Assembly: GCF_008253865.1 (NCBI RefSeq)
Contig: NZ_CP042331.1
Location: 124,001 to 188,000, forward strand
From: Bosea sp. F3-2
GTDB taxonomy: Bacteria > Pseudomonadota > Alphaproteobacteria > Rhizobiales > Beijerinckiaceae
Length of the DNA: 64,000 nucleotides
Direction of reading: 5' to 3'
Part shown: positions 24,614 to 33,283 of the stretch, one piece after another
How the letters are laid out: every line of letters begins with the position of its first letter
Numbering within the stretch: position 1 is the stretch's first letter
The notes under the pieces: model-generated
Database searches by the model: none
Seen by the model: only the letters and a program-made list of their open reading frames with translations
What the model was told of the DNA's origin: nothing
Translations under genes and position numbers: made by a program

Positions 24614-25824
24614 TCGTTCGCCGTTTCCTGCTCTGGGCCCGGACGGCACCGGCCGAAGCGCGTGCCTCGGGCGCCGCCGCCCTTGCGGGCGCCTATCTGC
24701 GTTCCGGCATGTCGGACGAGGATCGCCACGAGGCGGAGACGGCGCTGATTGCGCTGATCGACGACCCTTCGCCGCTGGTCCGGCGAGCGATCGCAGAGGA
24801 AATGGCTCCCTCGATGCGCACGCCGCGCAACCTCGCGCTCGGCTTGATCGCCGATCAGAGCGATGTGGCGGCGCTGGTCCTGGCGCATTCGCCGGTGTTG
24901 ACGGAGGCCGATCTGGTCGATGCGGCGGCCGTCGGCGACACGCTGGCGCAGCGCGCCATTGCGATGCGCCGCTGCCTGCCGGTCAGCGTCTGTGCGGCGC
25001 TGGCGGAAGTGGGCTGCGAGGAGGCGCTGATCACGCTTGCGGGCAATCGCACCGCAGAAATTCCCGACTTCTCGTTTGAACGGATGGTCGAGCGTCGCGG
25101 CGACAGCGGCGCGCTGCGCGAGGCGCTGCTGGAGCGGGCGGACCTGCCCGCGGGGCTACGGCAGACGATCGCTGCGCGCGTATCGGACACGCTAGCAAGC
25201 TTCGTCGCCGGTTGCGGCTGGTTGACCCCCGAGCGCAGCGCCCGTCTGGCGCGCGAAGCCACCGAACGCGTCGCGGTGGCGCTTGCGGCCGGCGGAGAGG
25301 CGACGGATGCGCCGGCGGTCGTCGAGGTTCTGCGCGCTACCGGGCGGCTGACCCCCGGCCTGATGCTGCGCTCTCTGCTGAGCGGCGAGCCGGCGTTGGC
25401 AGAAGCTGCCTTCGTCTCGCTTTCCGACTTGCCGGCTGCGCGGGTCGCGGCCCTGTTGCGCGACAGACGCGGCGCCGGGCTCAAGGCGCTGTGCCGCAGG
25501 GCCGGATTGCCGGCCTCGCTGGAACCGGCGTTCACGGCTGCGATCCTTGCCCTCAATGCCCGTGGCTTCGATGCGGGTGGCGCGCGGCACGGCATCGACC
25601 GTGATTTGCTGCGCGAGGTCCTGATCGCCTGCGAGGCGACGGAGGGCTCGGAAGCCGATGCGCTCATGGCGCTGCTGCGTCGCATGGATGCGGAAGCTGC
25701 CCGCGATGAGGCGAAAGCTCTGGCGGATTCGTTCGCAGATGATGCCGCGCTCGCCTGGTTGATCGAAGCCGATCCGGCCTTTCTGGTCGAATTTGAAGCG
25801 GGCGACCTGCGCGACGCGGCCTGA
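24610..25824 (+). CDS. DUF2336 domain protein
   Basis: A 404-residue, almost entirely helical protein with HEAT-like repeats, as expected for DUF2336 (the SPLVRRAIAEEMAPSMRTPRNLALGLIADQ segment is typical). The family is restricted mostly to Alphaproteobacteria and is uncharacterised; some members are linked to cell-cycle or motility regulation. It starts at ATG 24610 inside the end of the SLT gene. Translational coupling of a peptidoglycan-cutting enzyme with a scaffold-like helical protein suggests that they act together. Confidence 0.88.
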   Translation: MIVRRFLLWARTAPAEARASGAAALAGAYLRSGMSDEDRHEAETALIALIDDPSPLVRRAIAEEMAPSMRTPRNLALGLIADQSDVAALVLAHSPVLTEADLVDAAAVGDTLAQRAIAMRRCLPVSVCAALAEVGCEEALITLAGNRTAEIPDFSFERMVERRGDSGALREALLERADLPAGLRQTIAARVSDTLASFVAGCGWLTPERSARLAREATERVAVALAAGGEATDAPAVVEVLRATGRLTPGLMLRSLLSGEPALAEAAFVSLSDLPAARVAALLRDRRGAGLKALCRRAGLPASLEPAFTAAILALNARGFDAGGARHGIDRDLLREVLIACEATEGSEADALMALLRRMDAEAARDEAKALADSFADDAALAWLIEADPAFLVEFEAGDLRDAA

Positions 25825-25827
25825 GAT

Positions 25828-26601
25828 TCAGTAGCCGAACTGTTCGCGCAGGATGCGCTCGTCCAGGCTGTGGCCGGGATCGTGCATCATGACGAGATCG
25901 ACTGTGCGGTCGATCTCGATCGAAACGGAGCTGACCTCGTCGATCTGGGTATGATCGGCAACGGCGCTGACCGGGCGCTTATCGGCTTCCAGCACCTCTA
26001 TGAAGACCTTGGCATGGTCCGGCAGCAGCGCGCCGCGCCAGCGGCGCGGCCGAAAGGCCGAGATCGGCGTCAGCGCGAGCAGCGGCGCATCGAGCGGCAG
26101 GATCGGCCCATTGGCCGAGAGATTGTAGGCGGTGGAGCCGGCAGGCGTCGCGAGCAGAAGCCCGTCGGCGATCAATTCCGACAATCGCACCTGGCCATCG
26201 ACCGAGATCCGCAGCTTGGCGGCCTGGTAGGAACGGCGCAGCAGCGAAACTTCGTTGATCGCCTTGGCCTGCACCGTTGCGCCATTGCATTCCACGGCCT
26301 GCATCGAGAGCGGATGCACGATGCTGCGCTGGGCGGCCTCCAGCCGCTTTTGCAGTCCGCGCTCCTTGAACTCGTTCATCAGAAAGCCGACCGAGCCGCG
26401 ATTCATCCCGTAGATCGGTTTGCCGGTGCCGAGAAAGCGGTGGAGCGTCTGCAGCATCAGCCCGTCGCCGCCGAGCGCGACCACGACATCCGCTTCCGCT
26501 GGATTGGCGTTGCCATAGCGCTCGACCAGCTTGTGGAGCGCCGCCTGCGCTTCAGGCGTATCACTGGCGACGAAGGAGATCGCGCCGAAGCGTTCAGTCA
26601 T
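25828..26601 (-). CDS. nadK: NAD kinase
   Basis: A 257-residue ATP-NAD kinase, which phosphorylates NAD to NADP. The motifs are all present: GGDG at 44-47, NEVS at 116-119 (AINEVSLLRR), and TPAGSTAYN at 152-160. The length is at the short end of the family, as usual in Alphaproteobacteria. The ATG at 26601 is the first available start. It converges on the DUF2336 gene with only three bases between stop codons. Confidence 0.95.
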   Translation of the reverse strand: MTERFGAISFVASDTPEAQAALHKLVERYGNANPAEADVVVALGGDGLMLQTLHRFLGTGKPIYGMNRGSVGFLMNEFKERGLQKRLEAAQRSIVHPLSMQAVECNGATVQAKAINEVSLLRRSYQAAKLRISVDGQVRLSELIADGLLLATPAGSTAYNLSANGPILPLDAPLLALTPISAFRPRRWRGALLPDHAKVFIEVLEADKRPVSAVADHTQIDEVSSVSIEIDRTVDLVMMHDPGHSLDERILREQFGY

Positions 26602-26696
26602 AGCGTGTCCTGAAGCGGCAGGCCTTGCGGCATCGGCGCAGGCTTAACACGACCGGGCCGCAAGTCGCGAGGCCGCGAGGCAATAAACTCGGCCAA

Positions 26697-26724
26697 TAAA
26701 AAAGACCGGGCTGGACGCCCGGCC
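26697..26724 (-). terminator. Intrinsic terminator of the MBL-fold hydrolase gene
   Basis: On the minus strand the stem GCCGGGCG/CGCCCGGT-type hairpin (26704-26724) is followed by TTTTTTA (26697-26703). It lies 28 bases beyond the hydrolase stop codon at 26752. Confidence 0.85.
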
Positions 26725-26751
26725 TTGAAGAGACGCGGCGAAGTGGGGTGC

Positions 26752-27735
26752 TCAGATTGCCGGGGTCCACTGCACCGGCACCAGCTCGAAGCCGGTGCCG
26801 TCCTTCGCGATATGCCCGACGGCGGGGAAGGGCGCATGGTAGAAGGCGACCTGCATCCGATCGCTTGAGACCATGTCGAGCAGCCTGCGGCGGGTGGCGG
26901 CGGCCTGCGGGCCGTCCATATCGAAGACCGCCGACCAGTCCGGATTGCGCACGAAGAGTGCGGGGTGATTGGTCGTGTCCGACATGATCATCAGCTTGCC
27001 GTTGCCCGAGGTGAGGGCGAAGACGGTGTGGCCGGGCGTATGACCGGGCGCGGCGATCGGGGTCAGCCCCGGCACGATCTCCTTGCCCGGCTCGAACTGC
27101 TTCACGTCTTTGGAAATCGGGCCGAAGACGCGCCGTACGCCGGCGAAGGCGCCTTTCATGGCCTCCGGCGCAGCGTTCATCTTGGCGTCATCCATCCAGA
27201 ACGCCCATTCGGCGGCTGGCACCATGACTTCCGCATTCGGGAAGACGGCCGAGCCGTCCTTGAGTCGGAAGCCGTTGATATGGTCGCCGTGGAAATGGCT
27301 GAACACGATGCTCGAGACATTCTTCGGGTCGAGGCCGGCGGCCTTGAAGTTCGCCATCCAGCTGCCGGAGGTCGGCGCGCCGGAATCGCCATTGCCGGTG
27401 TCGATCAGTGTCAGCTTGCCGCCGCTCTGGATCGCGAGCGTGGTGAAGGTGATGTTCAGCGCGTCCTGCGGCAGGAACGCCTGCTCCATTGCTTTCTTGA
27501 CGTCGGCCAGTTCGGCATTGCGGACGAGGCCATCCAGCGGGCGCTTGGCAAAACCGTCATTGATGGCGGTAACCGTCACATCGCCGACCTTGTAGCGATA
27601 GAAACCGGGAGCTTGGTTCACGGGAACTCCTTGCGCTTGCGCCAGACCGATTCTTGGCAGGTCCAGGGTCGCAGCTGCGATGAGAGCACCTGCACCCGCC
27701 ATCGCGGTCCGGCGCGAAATTTTTATGTCCTGCAT
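26752..27735 (-). CDS. MBL-fold metallo-hydrolase, Tat-exported
   Basis: 327 residues. The N-terminus has a twin-arginine signal (SRRTAMAG, then a hydrophobic stretch ending in AQAQ). The metallo-beta-lactamase core follows, with the zinc motif SHFHGDHINGF at about 146-156, a further histidine in APGHTPGHTVF, and D in MSDTTNHP. This places it with the periplasmic AHL-lactonase/alkylsulfatase-like branch of the superfamily, which hydrolyses lactones or esters. Substrate unknown. An intrinsic terminator follows. The start is the ATG at 27735. Confidence 0.92.
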   Translation of the reverse strand: MQDIKISRRTAMAGAGALIAAATLDLPRIGLAQAQGVPVNQAPGFYRYKVGDVTVTAINDGFAKRPLDGLVRNAELADVKKAMEQAFLPQDALNITFTTLAIQSGGKLTLIDTGNGDSGAPTSGSWMANFKAAGLDPKNVSSIVFSHFHGDHINGFRLKDGSAVFPNAEVMVPAAEWAFWMDDAKMNAAPEAMKGAFAGVRRVFGPISKDVKQFEPGKEIVPGLTPIAAPGHTPGHTVFALTSGNGKLMIMSDTTNHPALFVRNPDWSAVFDMDGPQAAATRRRLLDMVSSDRMQVAFYHAPFPAVGHIAKDGTGFELVPVQWTPAI

Positions 27736-27809
27736 CGTGTTCTCCCCTCAGATCGCAGGCAGACTAGCGAGGGGAAATGACCGTTCAACCGCGACGATGT
27801 GCCGATGGG

Positions 27810-28274
27810 TCAAGTTTCCGTGAGGCGCGGACCGGCCGAGGCTGTCGTCGTGCCTTCCGCTGCTTCGGTGTCCGGCCGGGTGGTTGGCTCACGGCGGGCG
27901 AGGGCGCGCAGCATCGCGGCGCAAAGGGCGAGCGAGCCGATCACGCCCTGACCCGAGCAGTCGGCGACGAGTGCCTGGAACGCCATGGCATCGTCGCCTA
28001 CCAGGCATTGCAGGCTCCAGTTCCAGCCAGGAGCTTTCTGCCGCAGAAGCGAGACGGCGACATCGATGTCGGCGCTGACCGCGCCGAGAGTCTTCCAGAA
28101 GGAGCCGTGCTGATAGATGCCGCCGGCCGGGGTGCGGCGGGTGGCGAGCCGTGTCGGCTTGCGCCGCACCGTATAGCCGAGCGCTTCGTAGATATCCGCA
28201 TCCAGCTCCCGGTCGGGCTTGCTGGAGGTCTCGCAGCGTGCGGCCAGTGTCAAAAGATGAGTCCGGTCGTCCAT
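27810..28274 (-). CDS. Hypothetical protein, 154 aa, phage-type small protein
   Basis: Starts at ATG 28274 (MDDRTHLLTLAARCETSSKPDRELDADI); the open frame upstream to 28358 has no family similarity. The phrase LAARCExxxxPDRELDADIYEALGY is a pattern I associate with small proteins carried by many alphaproteobacterial phages and integrated elements, which are of unknown function. No other phage gene is adjacent, so it may be a domesticated remnant. A cysteine-poor, soluble protein is expected. Confidence 0.7.
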   Translation of the reverse strand: MDDRTHLLTLAARCETSSKPDRELDADIYEALGYTVRRKPTRLATRRTPAGGIYQHGSFWKTLGAVSADIDVAVSLLRQKAPGWNWSLQCLVGDDAMAFQALVADCSGQGVIGSLALCAAMLRALARREPTTRPDTEAAEGTTTASAGPRLTET

Positions 28275-28392
28275 TCCGGGTTCGCACAAGGATCGGTCAG
28301 GGGGTGACGCCGTCTGACGGCGGCGACGTGACTGAACCTCTACCTCATGACGGCGCATGCCGGCCAGCCACCTATGTCGGCCCGCGGATCCA

Positions 28393-28487
28393 AGATCGCC
28401 GCGCGTCCGACCGGACGCGATAACGGTGATCTATGCATTCGTTATCGCATCGGACCGAAAAGTGGATTCCACTTTTCGGTCCGATGC
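28393..28487. repeat. Composite palindromic repeat, family A, copy 5
   Basis: Same orientation as copy 1: the AGATCGCC part with inner GCGTCC/GGACGC stem, then GCATCGGA/TCCGATGC arms with the CCGAAAAGTGG/CCACTTTTCGG stem (28447-28487). It lies upstream of the hypothetical gene at 27810-28274 and downstream of the gene at 28511-29029. Confidence 0.87.
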
Positions 28488-28510
28488 TATAGCGGGCTTT
28501 CGCCGCGTGA

Positions 28511-29029
28511 TCAGAAACCGACGACGGTGCCGCGAGCGTGACCGCCGGGCACGCGGCAGGAGCAGCCCGTGCCGAGAGGGGCAGGCGCGTAGAGCGTGCA
28601 GATCCGCACCGGCGTGCTGCACTGGCCACCATCTGCGGTGGGCACCACCTCATAGGCCGGATAAGCGGGGTAGTCGGGGTAGGCATAGGCCGGATAGGCT
28701 GCAACCGCGCCGAGCGTCGCGGCTGCGGCGAGGCCGGAAGCCGCGCCCCAATAAGGATAGCCGCCCCATCCTCCATAGCGCCGATAAGGATAATAGCCGC
28801 CACCCCAGTAATATGGTCTGCCCGGGTAGAAGCCGGCGCCACGCCAGCCCCCTCCGCCATACCAACCGGAACGGTAGGCCGGGAAAGCAGGCCTCATGCC
28901 GATGCCGTAACCGTGAAAGCCGCCAGCGCGGAAGCCTCCGCCTCCGAAACGATATTGAGCGGTCGCTGTGAATCCGGTGGCCAACAGCAACGGCACGACG
29001 GATACAGCGAGCAGCAGAGAGCGACGCAT
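28511..29029 (-). CDS. Secreted glycine- and tyrosine-rich protein
   Basis: A 172-residue protein with a signal peptide (LLAVSVVPLLLATGFTATAQ) and a long central region in which Gly, Tyr, Trp and Pro dominate (GGGWRGAGFYPGRPYYWGGG). The C-terminal 35 residues are different, with four cysteines in CSTPVRIC and TGCSCRVPGG. Such proteins may be surface-associated and disordered. The C-terminal cysteine cluster is a possible anchor, metal or disulfide module. I recognise no characterised family. Confidence 0.75.
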   Translation of the reverse strand: MRRSLLLAVSVVPLLLATGFTATAQYRFGGGGFRAGGFHGYGIGMRPAFPAYRSGWYGGGGWRGAGFYPGRPYYWGGGYYPYRRYGGWGGYPYWGAASGLAAAATLGAVAAYPAYAYPDYPAYPAYEVVPTADGGQCSTPVRICTLYAPAPLGTGCSCRVPGGHARGTVVGF

Positions 29030-29109
29030 GCGAACCTCCCCAGGGAACGGATTTCACCCCAACCCCTGAACGCCGCAATCCGGATCAGGTTCCGCCGGTT
29101 CTGTGCCGA

Positions 29110-29400
29110 TCAGTCGTCGAACCAGCGTGACTGCGGCTTGCAACGGTAGCCGACAAAGCAGGCGTCCGTGTCGCGACTCGGCACCCAGGCCGGATCGAGC
29201 GATTCGTCGAACTGGCAGAAGCTCCGGTTGCGGACAAAGCGATCATAGGTGAAGCCGCCCGTGCCGAGCACGATCGCGCCATGCATCTGAACATCCCTCT
29301 GGCTGGCCGCGCAGGGACGCGACACGGTGGAGGGGCGCGCCTGAGCCAGCGCGGCGCCTGCATTCAGCGCGAGAACGAGCGTGAGAGCGATGGCCTTCAT
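29110..29400 (-). CDS. Small secreted protein, unknown function, 96 aa
   Basis: Start ATG 29400 has a GGGAGG ribosome binding site six bases upstream. A signal peptide (MKAIALTLVLALNAGAALAQ) gives a mature protein of about 76 residues with four cysteines (RPCAASQ, SFCQFD, ACFVGYRC), probably two disulfides. It contains MHGAIVLGTGGFTYDRFVRN. No known family recognised. The longer frame to 29475 is not supported. Confidence 0.72.
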   Translation of the reverse strand: MKAIALTLVLALNAGAALAQARPSTVSRPCAASQRDVQMHGAIVLGTGGFTYDRFVRNRSFCQFDESLDPAWVPSRDTDACFVGYRCKPQSRWFDD

Positions 29401-29561
29401 CGGAGCCTCCCGATCGGGCGAGGCGGATAATCCATCCGCTTCGCCAAAACGTTCCCGGAGCGGGGTGGATGTCAATCCTGATACGGGATTCTACGCGAGC
29501 CGGCCCAGACTGCGATGCCGGCAGGCAACCTTGTGTGCGTCTCGAAGGAAGCGCCGGGAGC

Positions 29562-29672
29562 TTACGAGGCCGCGGCGAATGCCAGCACGGCGCCCATGAT
29601 GTTGATCGCCGTCAACAGCCAGTGAGGCACTACGGCCGCGACAATTGCCGACGCTTCGGCGTTCTCGAACAT
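29562..29672 (-). CDS. Candidate 36-residue small membrane peptide
   Basis: An ATG at 29672 with GAGGGG seven bases upstream opens a 37-codon frame encoding a mostly hydrophobic peptide (AIVAAVVPHWLLTAINIMGA and on to AFAAAS). That would form one membrane helix. It is too short for normal gene callers. The codons favour G and C in third position as in neighbouring genes. It lies upstream of the secreted protein gene on the same strand. No family is known; expression is untested. Confidence 0.4.
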   Translation of the reverse strand: MFENAEASAIVAAVVPHWLLTAINIMGAVLAFAAAS

Positions 29673-29730
29673 TGGCCCCTCACGCAATGCTCCAAGCGGC
29701 CGATTTCAATTGATGCGAAGAAAAGCCGCA

Positions 29731-29814
29731 GCCCCCAAATGGGGGCATCTCGACGCGACCCCGCCTCCTTTGGAGGATGACAGGAGCGAGGCGCCGGACT
29801 GCATCCGGCGCCTC
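29731..29814 (-). terminator. Two hairpins downstream of tRNA-Thr
   Basis: Beyond the 3' end of the minus-strand tRNA-Thr gene come a perfect 11-bp stem (29788-29814, GAGGCGCCGGA arms) without T-run and a GCCCCC/GGGGGC hairpin (29731-29746) followed on the minus strand by a T-rich stretch. Together they probably end the tRNA transcript. Confidence 0.55.
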
Positions 29815-29847
29815 ATATCGATATCTTGAAATCATCTTGGAATTCGT

Positions 29848-29922
29848 TGGTGCCGGTGGAGAGGATCGAACTCCCGACCTTCGGTTTACAAAACCGCTGC
29901 ACTACCGCTGTGCTACACCGGC
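29848..29922 (-). tRNA. tRNA-Thr (anticodon TGT)
   Basis: On the minus strand the acceptor GCCGGTG pairs with CACCGGC, with a discriminator A and an encoded CCA (29848-29850). The D stem is GCAC/GTGC around AGCGGTA, the anticodon loop is TTTGTAA, giving TGT, and the T-loop reads TTCGATC. This decodes ACA. The D stem differs from the common GCTC/GAGC form by a compensated pair change. Confidence 0.95.
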
Positions 29923-30120
29923 GCCCCTGACTGCTCGGCCAGGATGGCCGCCGACGGAGATGTTCGCGTCGACGGTACCGTAGCGGTTACCAGTCGATGA
30001 CAGCGAGAGCAAGCATCTCAGGCGCGACTGCTGCCGATCCGTTGCGCGGCATTCATGCGCAATGACGTGGAAGCGCCGTTTCAGGGACGTCTGCCCGGCC
30101 TCATCGCCTGGCTGACAGGC

Positions 30121-30414
30121 TCAGCTCACCGAGCGGATGATCTCGCGATAGGCCGCCTCGGGAAAGGCCTTGAGGGTTTGGGTGCGGACATTGCCGAGCA
30201 TGGCGAGCTGCAGGGCGAAGCGCGCCTGGACCGCGTCGTCCGGGGCTTCGCAGACGATCACCATGTCGTATTTGCCCATCGTCATGAAGAAGGCCTTGAA
30301 CTCGCCGCCCATATCCTTGAGCGCCTGCTTGGCAGCGTCGAGACGGTTCGGCGAGGCGTTGACGTTGCGCGCGCCCTGATCGGTCCAATTGGCCAGCATG
30401 ATGTAGGTTGTCAT
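30121..30414 (-). CDS. GYD domain protein
   Basis: A 97-residue protein of the GYD family (a ferredoxin-like fold). The pattern MTTYIMLANWTDQGARN and MGKYDMVIVCEAPDD (with the GKYD version of the GYD motif) and ALQLAMLGNVRTQTLKAF is characteristic. The function is unknown; members bind small ligands or act as dimeric regulators. There is a stretch of about 200 bases upstream without another gene. Confidence 0.9.
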   Translation of the reverse strand: MTTYIMLANWTDQGARNVNASPNRLDAAKQALKDMGGEFKAFFMTMGKYDMVIVCEAPDDAVQARFALQLAMLGNVRTQTLKAFPEAAYREIIRSVS

Positions 30415-30611
30415 CGCGCTACTCCCTGAAACGGCCCGGCCTGTTCATCGGAAGTATCTGGCGGCGGCTTGATCGTCGCCGCTGGTTGGGATGGCTTCTG
30501 CCATCTGCCGGACCTTGACGATAGGATAGCACAGCGTGCGGCCGAGCAGCACGGCAAAGGAGCCTTGGGACAGGATTAGCAGCGAGGGGCATCCTGGCCG
30601 CGAGCGGCAAA

Positions 30612-30640
30612 GAAAAGGCCCCGCCCTTGCGGGCGGGGCC
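30612..30640 (-). terminator. Intrinsic terminator of the MHS-type MFS gene
   Basis: On the minus strand the perfect GGCCCCGCCC/GGGCGGGGCC stem (30617-30640) with a four-base loop is followed by TTTTC (30612-30616). It lies 24 bases after the transporter stop codon. Confidence 0.85.
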
Positions 30641-30663
30641 GAGATGATCGCCTGGAGTGGCGG

Positions 30664-32322
30664 TCACTTCAGGATGTCGCGGTCCTTGGTTTCCGGCAGG
30701 AAGAGCAGGCCGATCACGAAGGTGCCGAGCGCCACGACGATCGGGTACCACAGGCCCGAGAAGATGTTGCCGCTTGCAGCCACGATCGCGAAGGCGGTCG
30801 GAGGCAGGAAGCCGCCGAACCAGCCGTTGCCGATGTGATAGGGCAACGACATGCCGGAGTAGCGGATGCGGGTCGGGAAGAGTTCGACCAGCAGGGCCGC
30901 GATCGGGCCGTAGACCATCGTCACGAAGAGGACGAGCACGAACAGGATGCCGGTAGCCTTCAGGGCGCGGCCGTCGGTCAGCACCTGGCCGATCGAGGGC
31001 GTCTTCAGGATGGTCGCGTCACCCGCCTTCGGATAGCCGGCGGCCTGGGCGGCGGCGACGAGATCGGCTGCGCCGCTCGGCGCATCCTTGCCGTTGATCG
31101 TCGCCTTGAGCGGCGAGCCGGCCGGGCCGGGCACCAGCTCATAATGGATCGAGTTGGTGGCCAGCGTGCGGCGGACGACGTCGCAGGGCTTGGTGAAGCT
31201 GCGCACCCCGACCGGATCGAAGAGCGTGCCGCACTCGGCCGGATCGGCGGTGAGGGCGAGCTTCACGTTCTCGGTCGCCGCGATCAGCTTCGGATTGGCC
31301 GTGCTCGCGAGCATCGTGAACAGCGGGAAGTAGGTCAGCGCCGCGATCAGGCAGCCGGCGAGCAGGATGGGCTTGCGGCCGATCTTGTCCGAGAGCCAGC
31401 CGAAGAGGATAAAGAACGGCGTGCCGGCGAGCAGCGAGAGCGCGATCAGCAGGTTGGCGGTGGTGCCGTCGATCTTCAGGGTCTGCGTCAGGAAGAACAG
31501 CGCGTAGAACTGGCCGGTGTACCAGACCACCGCCTGGCCGGCGGTGCCGCCGAGCAGCGCGATGATGCCGATCTTGGCGTTCTCCCAGGTGCCGAAGGCT
31601 TCGGAGAGCGGGGCCTTCGAATGGGTGCCCTCTTCCTTCATCTTCACGAAGGCCGGCGATTCGGCGAGCTGGAGACGGATCCAGATCGAGAAGCCGAGCA
31701 GGATGATCGAGAGCAGGAACGGAATGCGCCAGCCCCAGGCGGCGAAGGTTTCCGGCGTCATGCTGAGGCGCAGGCCGAGAATGACGATCAGCGACAGGAA
31801 CAGGCCGACCGTCGCGGTCGTCTGGATCCACGAGGTGTAGAAGCCGCGCCGTCCCATCGGGGCATGCTCGGCGACATAGGTCGCGGCGCCGCCATATTCG
31901 CCGCCGAGCGCCAGGCCCTGCAGCAGGCGGCAGGCAATAAAGATCACCGGAGCGGCATAGCCGATCGTCTGGAAGCCGGGCAGCAGGCCGACGACGAAGG
32001 TGGAAATGCCCATCACGGTCATCGTGACCAGGAAGGTGTATTTGCGGCCGATCATGTCACCGAGGCGGCCGAAGAACAGCGCGCCGAACGGACGAACCGC
32101 GAAGCCCGCGGCGAAGCCGAACAGCACGAAGATGAATTTCGCCGTATCGTTGTCGCCGGGCACGAAGGTCTGGGCGATGTTGGCGGCGAGCGAGCCCGCC
32201 AGATAGAAGTCATACCACTCGAAGACCGTACCGGCCGACGAGGCGATAATGACCTTCCTTTCTTCCCTGGTCATCGGCCGAGGGGCGGCTCTCGAGTCCG
32301 ATGCTTGTGATGCCATGCTCAT
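30664..32322 (-). CDS. MFS transporter, metabolite:H+ symporter (MHS) type, with a large extracytoplasmic insert
   Basis: A 552-residue permease. The MHS features are ASSAGTVFEWYDFYLAG at about 27-43, RPFGALFFGRLGDMIGRK at the loop 2-3 signature, and LQGLALGGEYGGAATYVAEH. Relatives (ProP, KgtP, ShiA) carry osmolytes or organic acids with protons. A hydrophilic stretch of about 100 residues, with two cysteines (AECGTLFDP and TKPCDVVRR), interrupts the C-terminal half between helices, a feature of a group of alphaproteobacterial members. The ATG at 32322 has AGGGGAGA upstream. The substrate is unknown. Confidence 0.92.
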   Translation of the reverse strand: MSMASQASDSRAAPRPMTREERKVIIASSAGTVFEWYDFYLAGSLAANIAQTFVPGDNDTAKFIFVLFGFAAGFAVRPFGALFFGRLGDMIGRKYTFLVTMTVMGISTFVVGLLPGFQTIGYAAPVIFIACRLLQGLALGGEYGGAATYVAEHAPMGRRGFYTSWIQTTATVGLFLSLIVILGLRLSMTPETFAAWGWRIPFLLSIILLGFSIWIRLQLAESPAFVKMKEEGTHSKAPLSEAFGTWENAKIGIIALLGGTAGQAVVWYTGQFYALFFLTQTLKIDGTTANLLIALSLLAGTPFFILFGWLSDKIGRKPILLAGCLIAALTYFPLFTMLASTANPKLIAATENVKLALTADPAECGTLFDPVGVRSFTKPCDVVRRTLATNSIHYELVPGPAGSPLKATINGKDAPSGAADLVAAAQAAGYPKAGDATILKTPSIGQVLTDGRALKATGILFVLVLFVTMVYGPIAALLVELFPTRIRYSGMSLPYHIGNGWFGGFLPPTAFAIVAASGNIFSGLWYPIVVALGTFVIGLLFLPETKDRDILK

Positions 32323-32641
32323 GGCGTTTGTCTCCCCTGGTAAAGCCCTGAAGCCGGGGATGTCCCGGCGGGTTCCTTCCACGCGGCTCGCGTTTCTGAT
32401 GAGGCGATGACCGCGGTGCCGGGTGGCGGACAAATCCCGCCATACCAGCCTAGATCAGAGGTTTGCGCGCGTATTGTCACAGGGGCAATCGAGCACTTGG
32501 TCTTGCACCGTTCGTCTTAAGACTATCGATGGGGCGGGCGGGGGACCAAGGATTGTGGAAAAGCAGTGGCTTTCCTGCGGGCGCGGCGGCAATATAGTTT
32601 TCTTCGGGAGGCCTGACGAGATGCGGTGGGGGAGGCGCGCC

Positions 32642-33193
32642 ATGTCGCGGCTTGCGATCACCTTGTCATGCGGTTTCTTCGTCGCTGCGACGCTGTCGAC
32701 GGGCGTTTGGGCCGCCGGGCGCGGCCTCGGGCCTGCAGCGCCGATGTCGATAGGCCACGGGCGGGTCCTTGCCGGGCATCCCGTCCAAGTCGTTCGGCCC
32801 GTCCAGGGCTTCCGGCCGTGGCGCGGCGCAGGCCGGGGAGCACTTGGCTGGCATCATCGCCGCTTTGGCTGGAATTCGCCGGGCTATTCCTGGCCCGGGT
32901 ACGGTTTCGACTACGGTTTCGACGCGCCAACGGGGGGCGTCACTATCGTCGAGCAGCAAGCGGAGCCGACTCAGCCGATCGATCCCAATTCTTTCGAGAA
33001 TCTGATGCCGCGGGCCGGGATCCAACCTTCGCCCACGCCGGAGCCGACGATCTATCGACTCGAAGGGCCACGCTCGCGTCCCGTCACTCGAATCATTCGG
33101 ATTGCCGGCGCGGACGATGCCCGAGAAGGCGCCCGCAGCCGATACGCCCATGCCGACACGGGCGCGCTGCTGCTGACGGTGCCGCGCCGCTGA
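32642..33193 (+). CDS. Secreted protein rich in Gly, Pro and Arg, unknown function
   Basis: About 183 residues. Starts at ATG 32642 with GGGGGAGG upstream, or at ATG 32621 with CGGGAGG; both give a hydrophobic signal sequence (LAITLSCGFFVAATLSTGVWA). The mature part is of low complexity (GWNSPGYSWPGYGFDYGFD) and ends in a basic, Arg-rich tail. No domain recognised. The roughly 300 bases upstream, to the divergent MFS gene, show no other coding sequence and should hold both promoters. Confidence 0.65.
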   Translation: MSRLAITLSCGFFVAATLSTGVWAAGRGLGPAAPMSIGHGRVLAGHPVQVVRPVQGFRPWRGAGRGALGWHHRRFGWNSPGYSWPGYGFDYGFDAPTGGVTIVEQQAEPTQPIDPNSFENLMPRAGIQPSPTPEPTIYRLEGPRSRPVTRIIRIAGADDAREGARSRYAHADTGALLLTVPRR

Positions 33194-33283
33194 TCGGAAC
33201 GTGCTGCTCGATCCAGGCCAGGCTTCGGCTGAGCATCGGCCTCGGTTTCGTCTCTAGAGCATGCGGCGTTTCCATGGAATCAC

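Noticed and set aside
30835..32310. A 491-codon plus-strand open frame opposite the MHS transporter
   Set aside because: Strongly biased Glu/Arg/Gly composition typical of an antisense shadow; the transporter on the minus strand has its own start, motifs and terminator.
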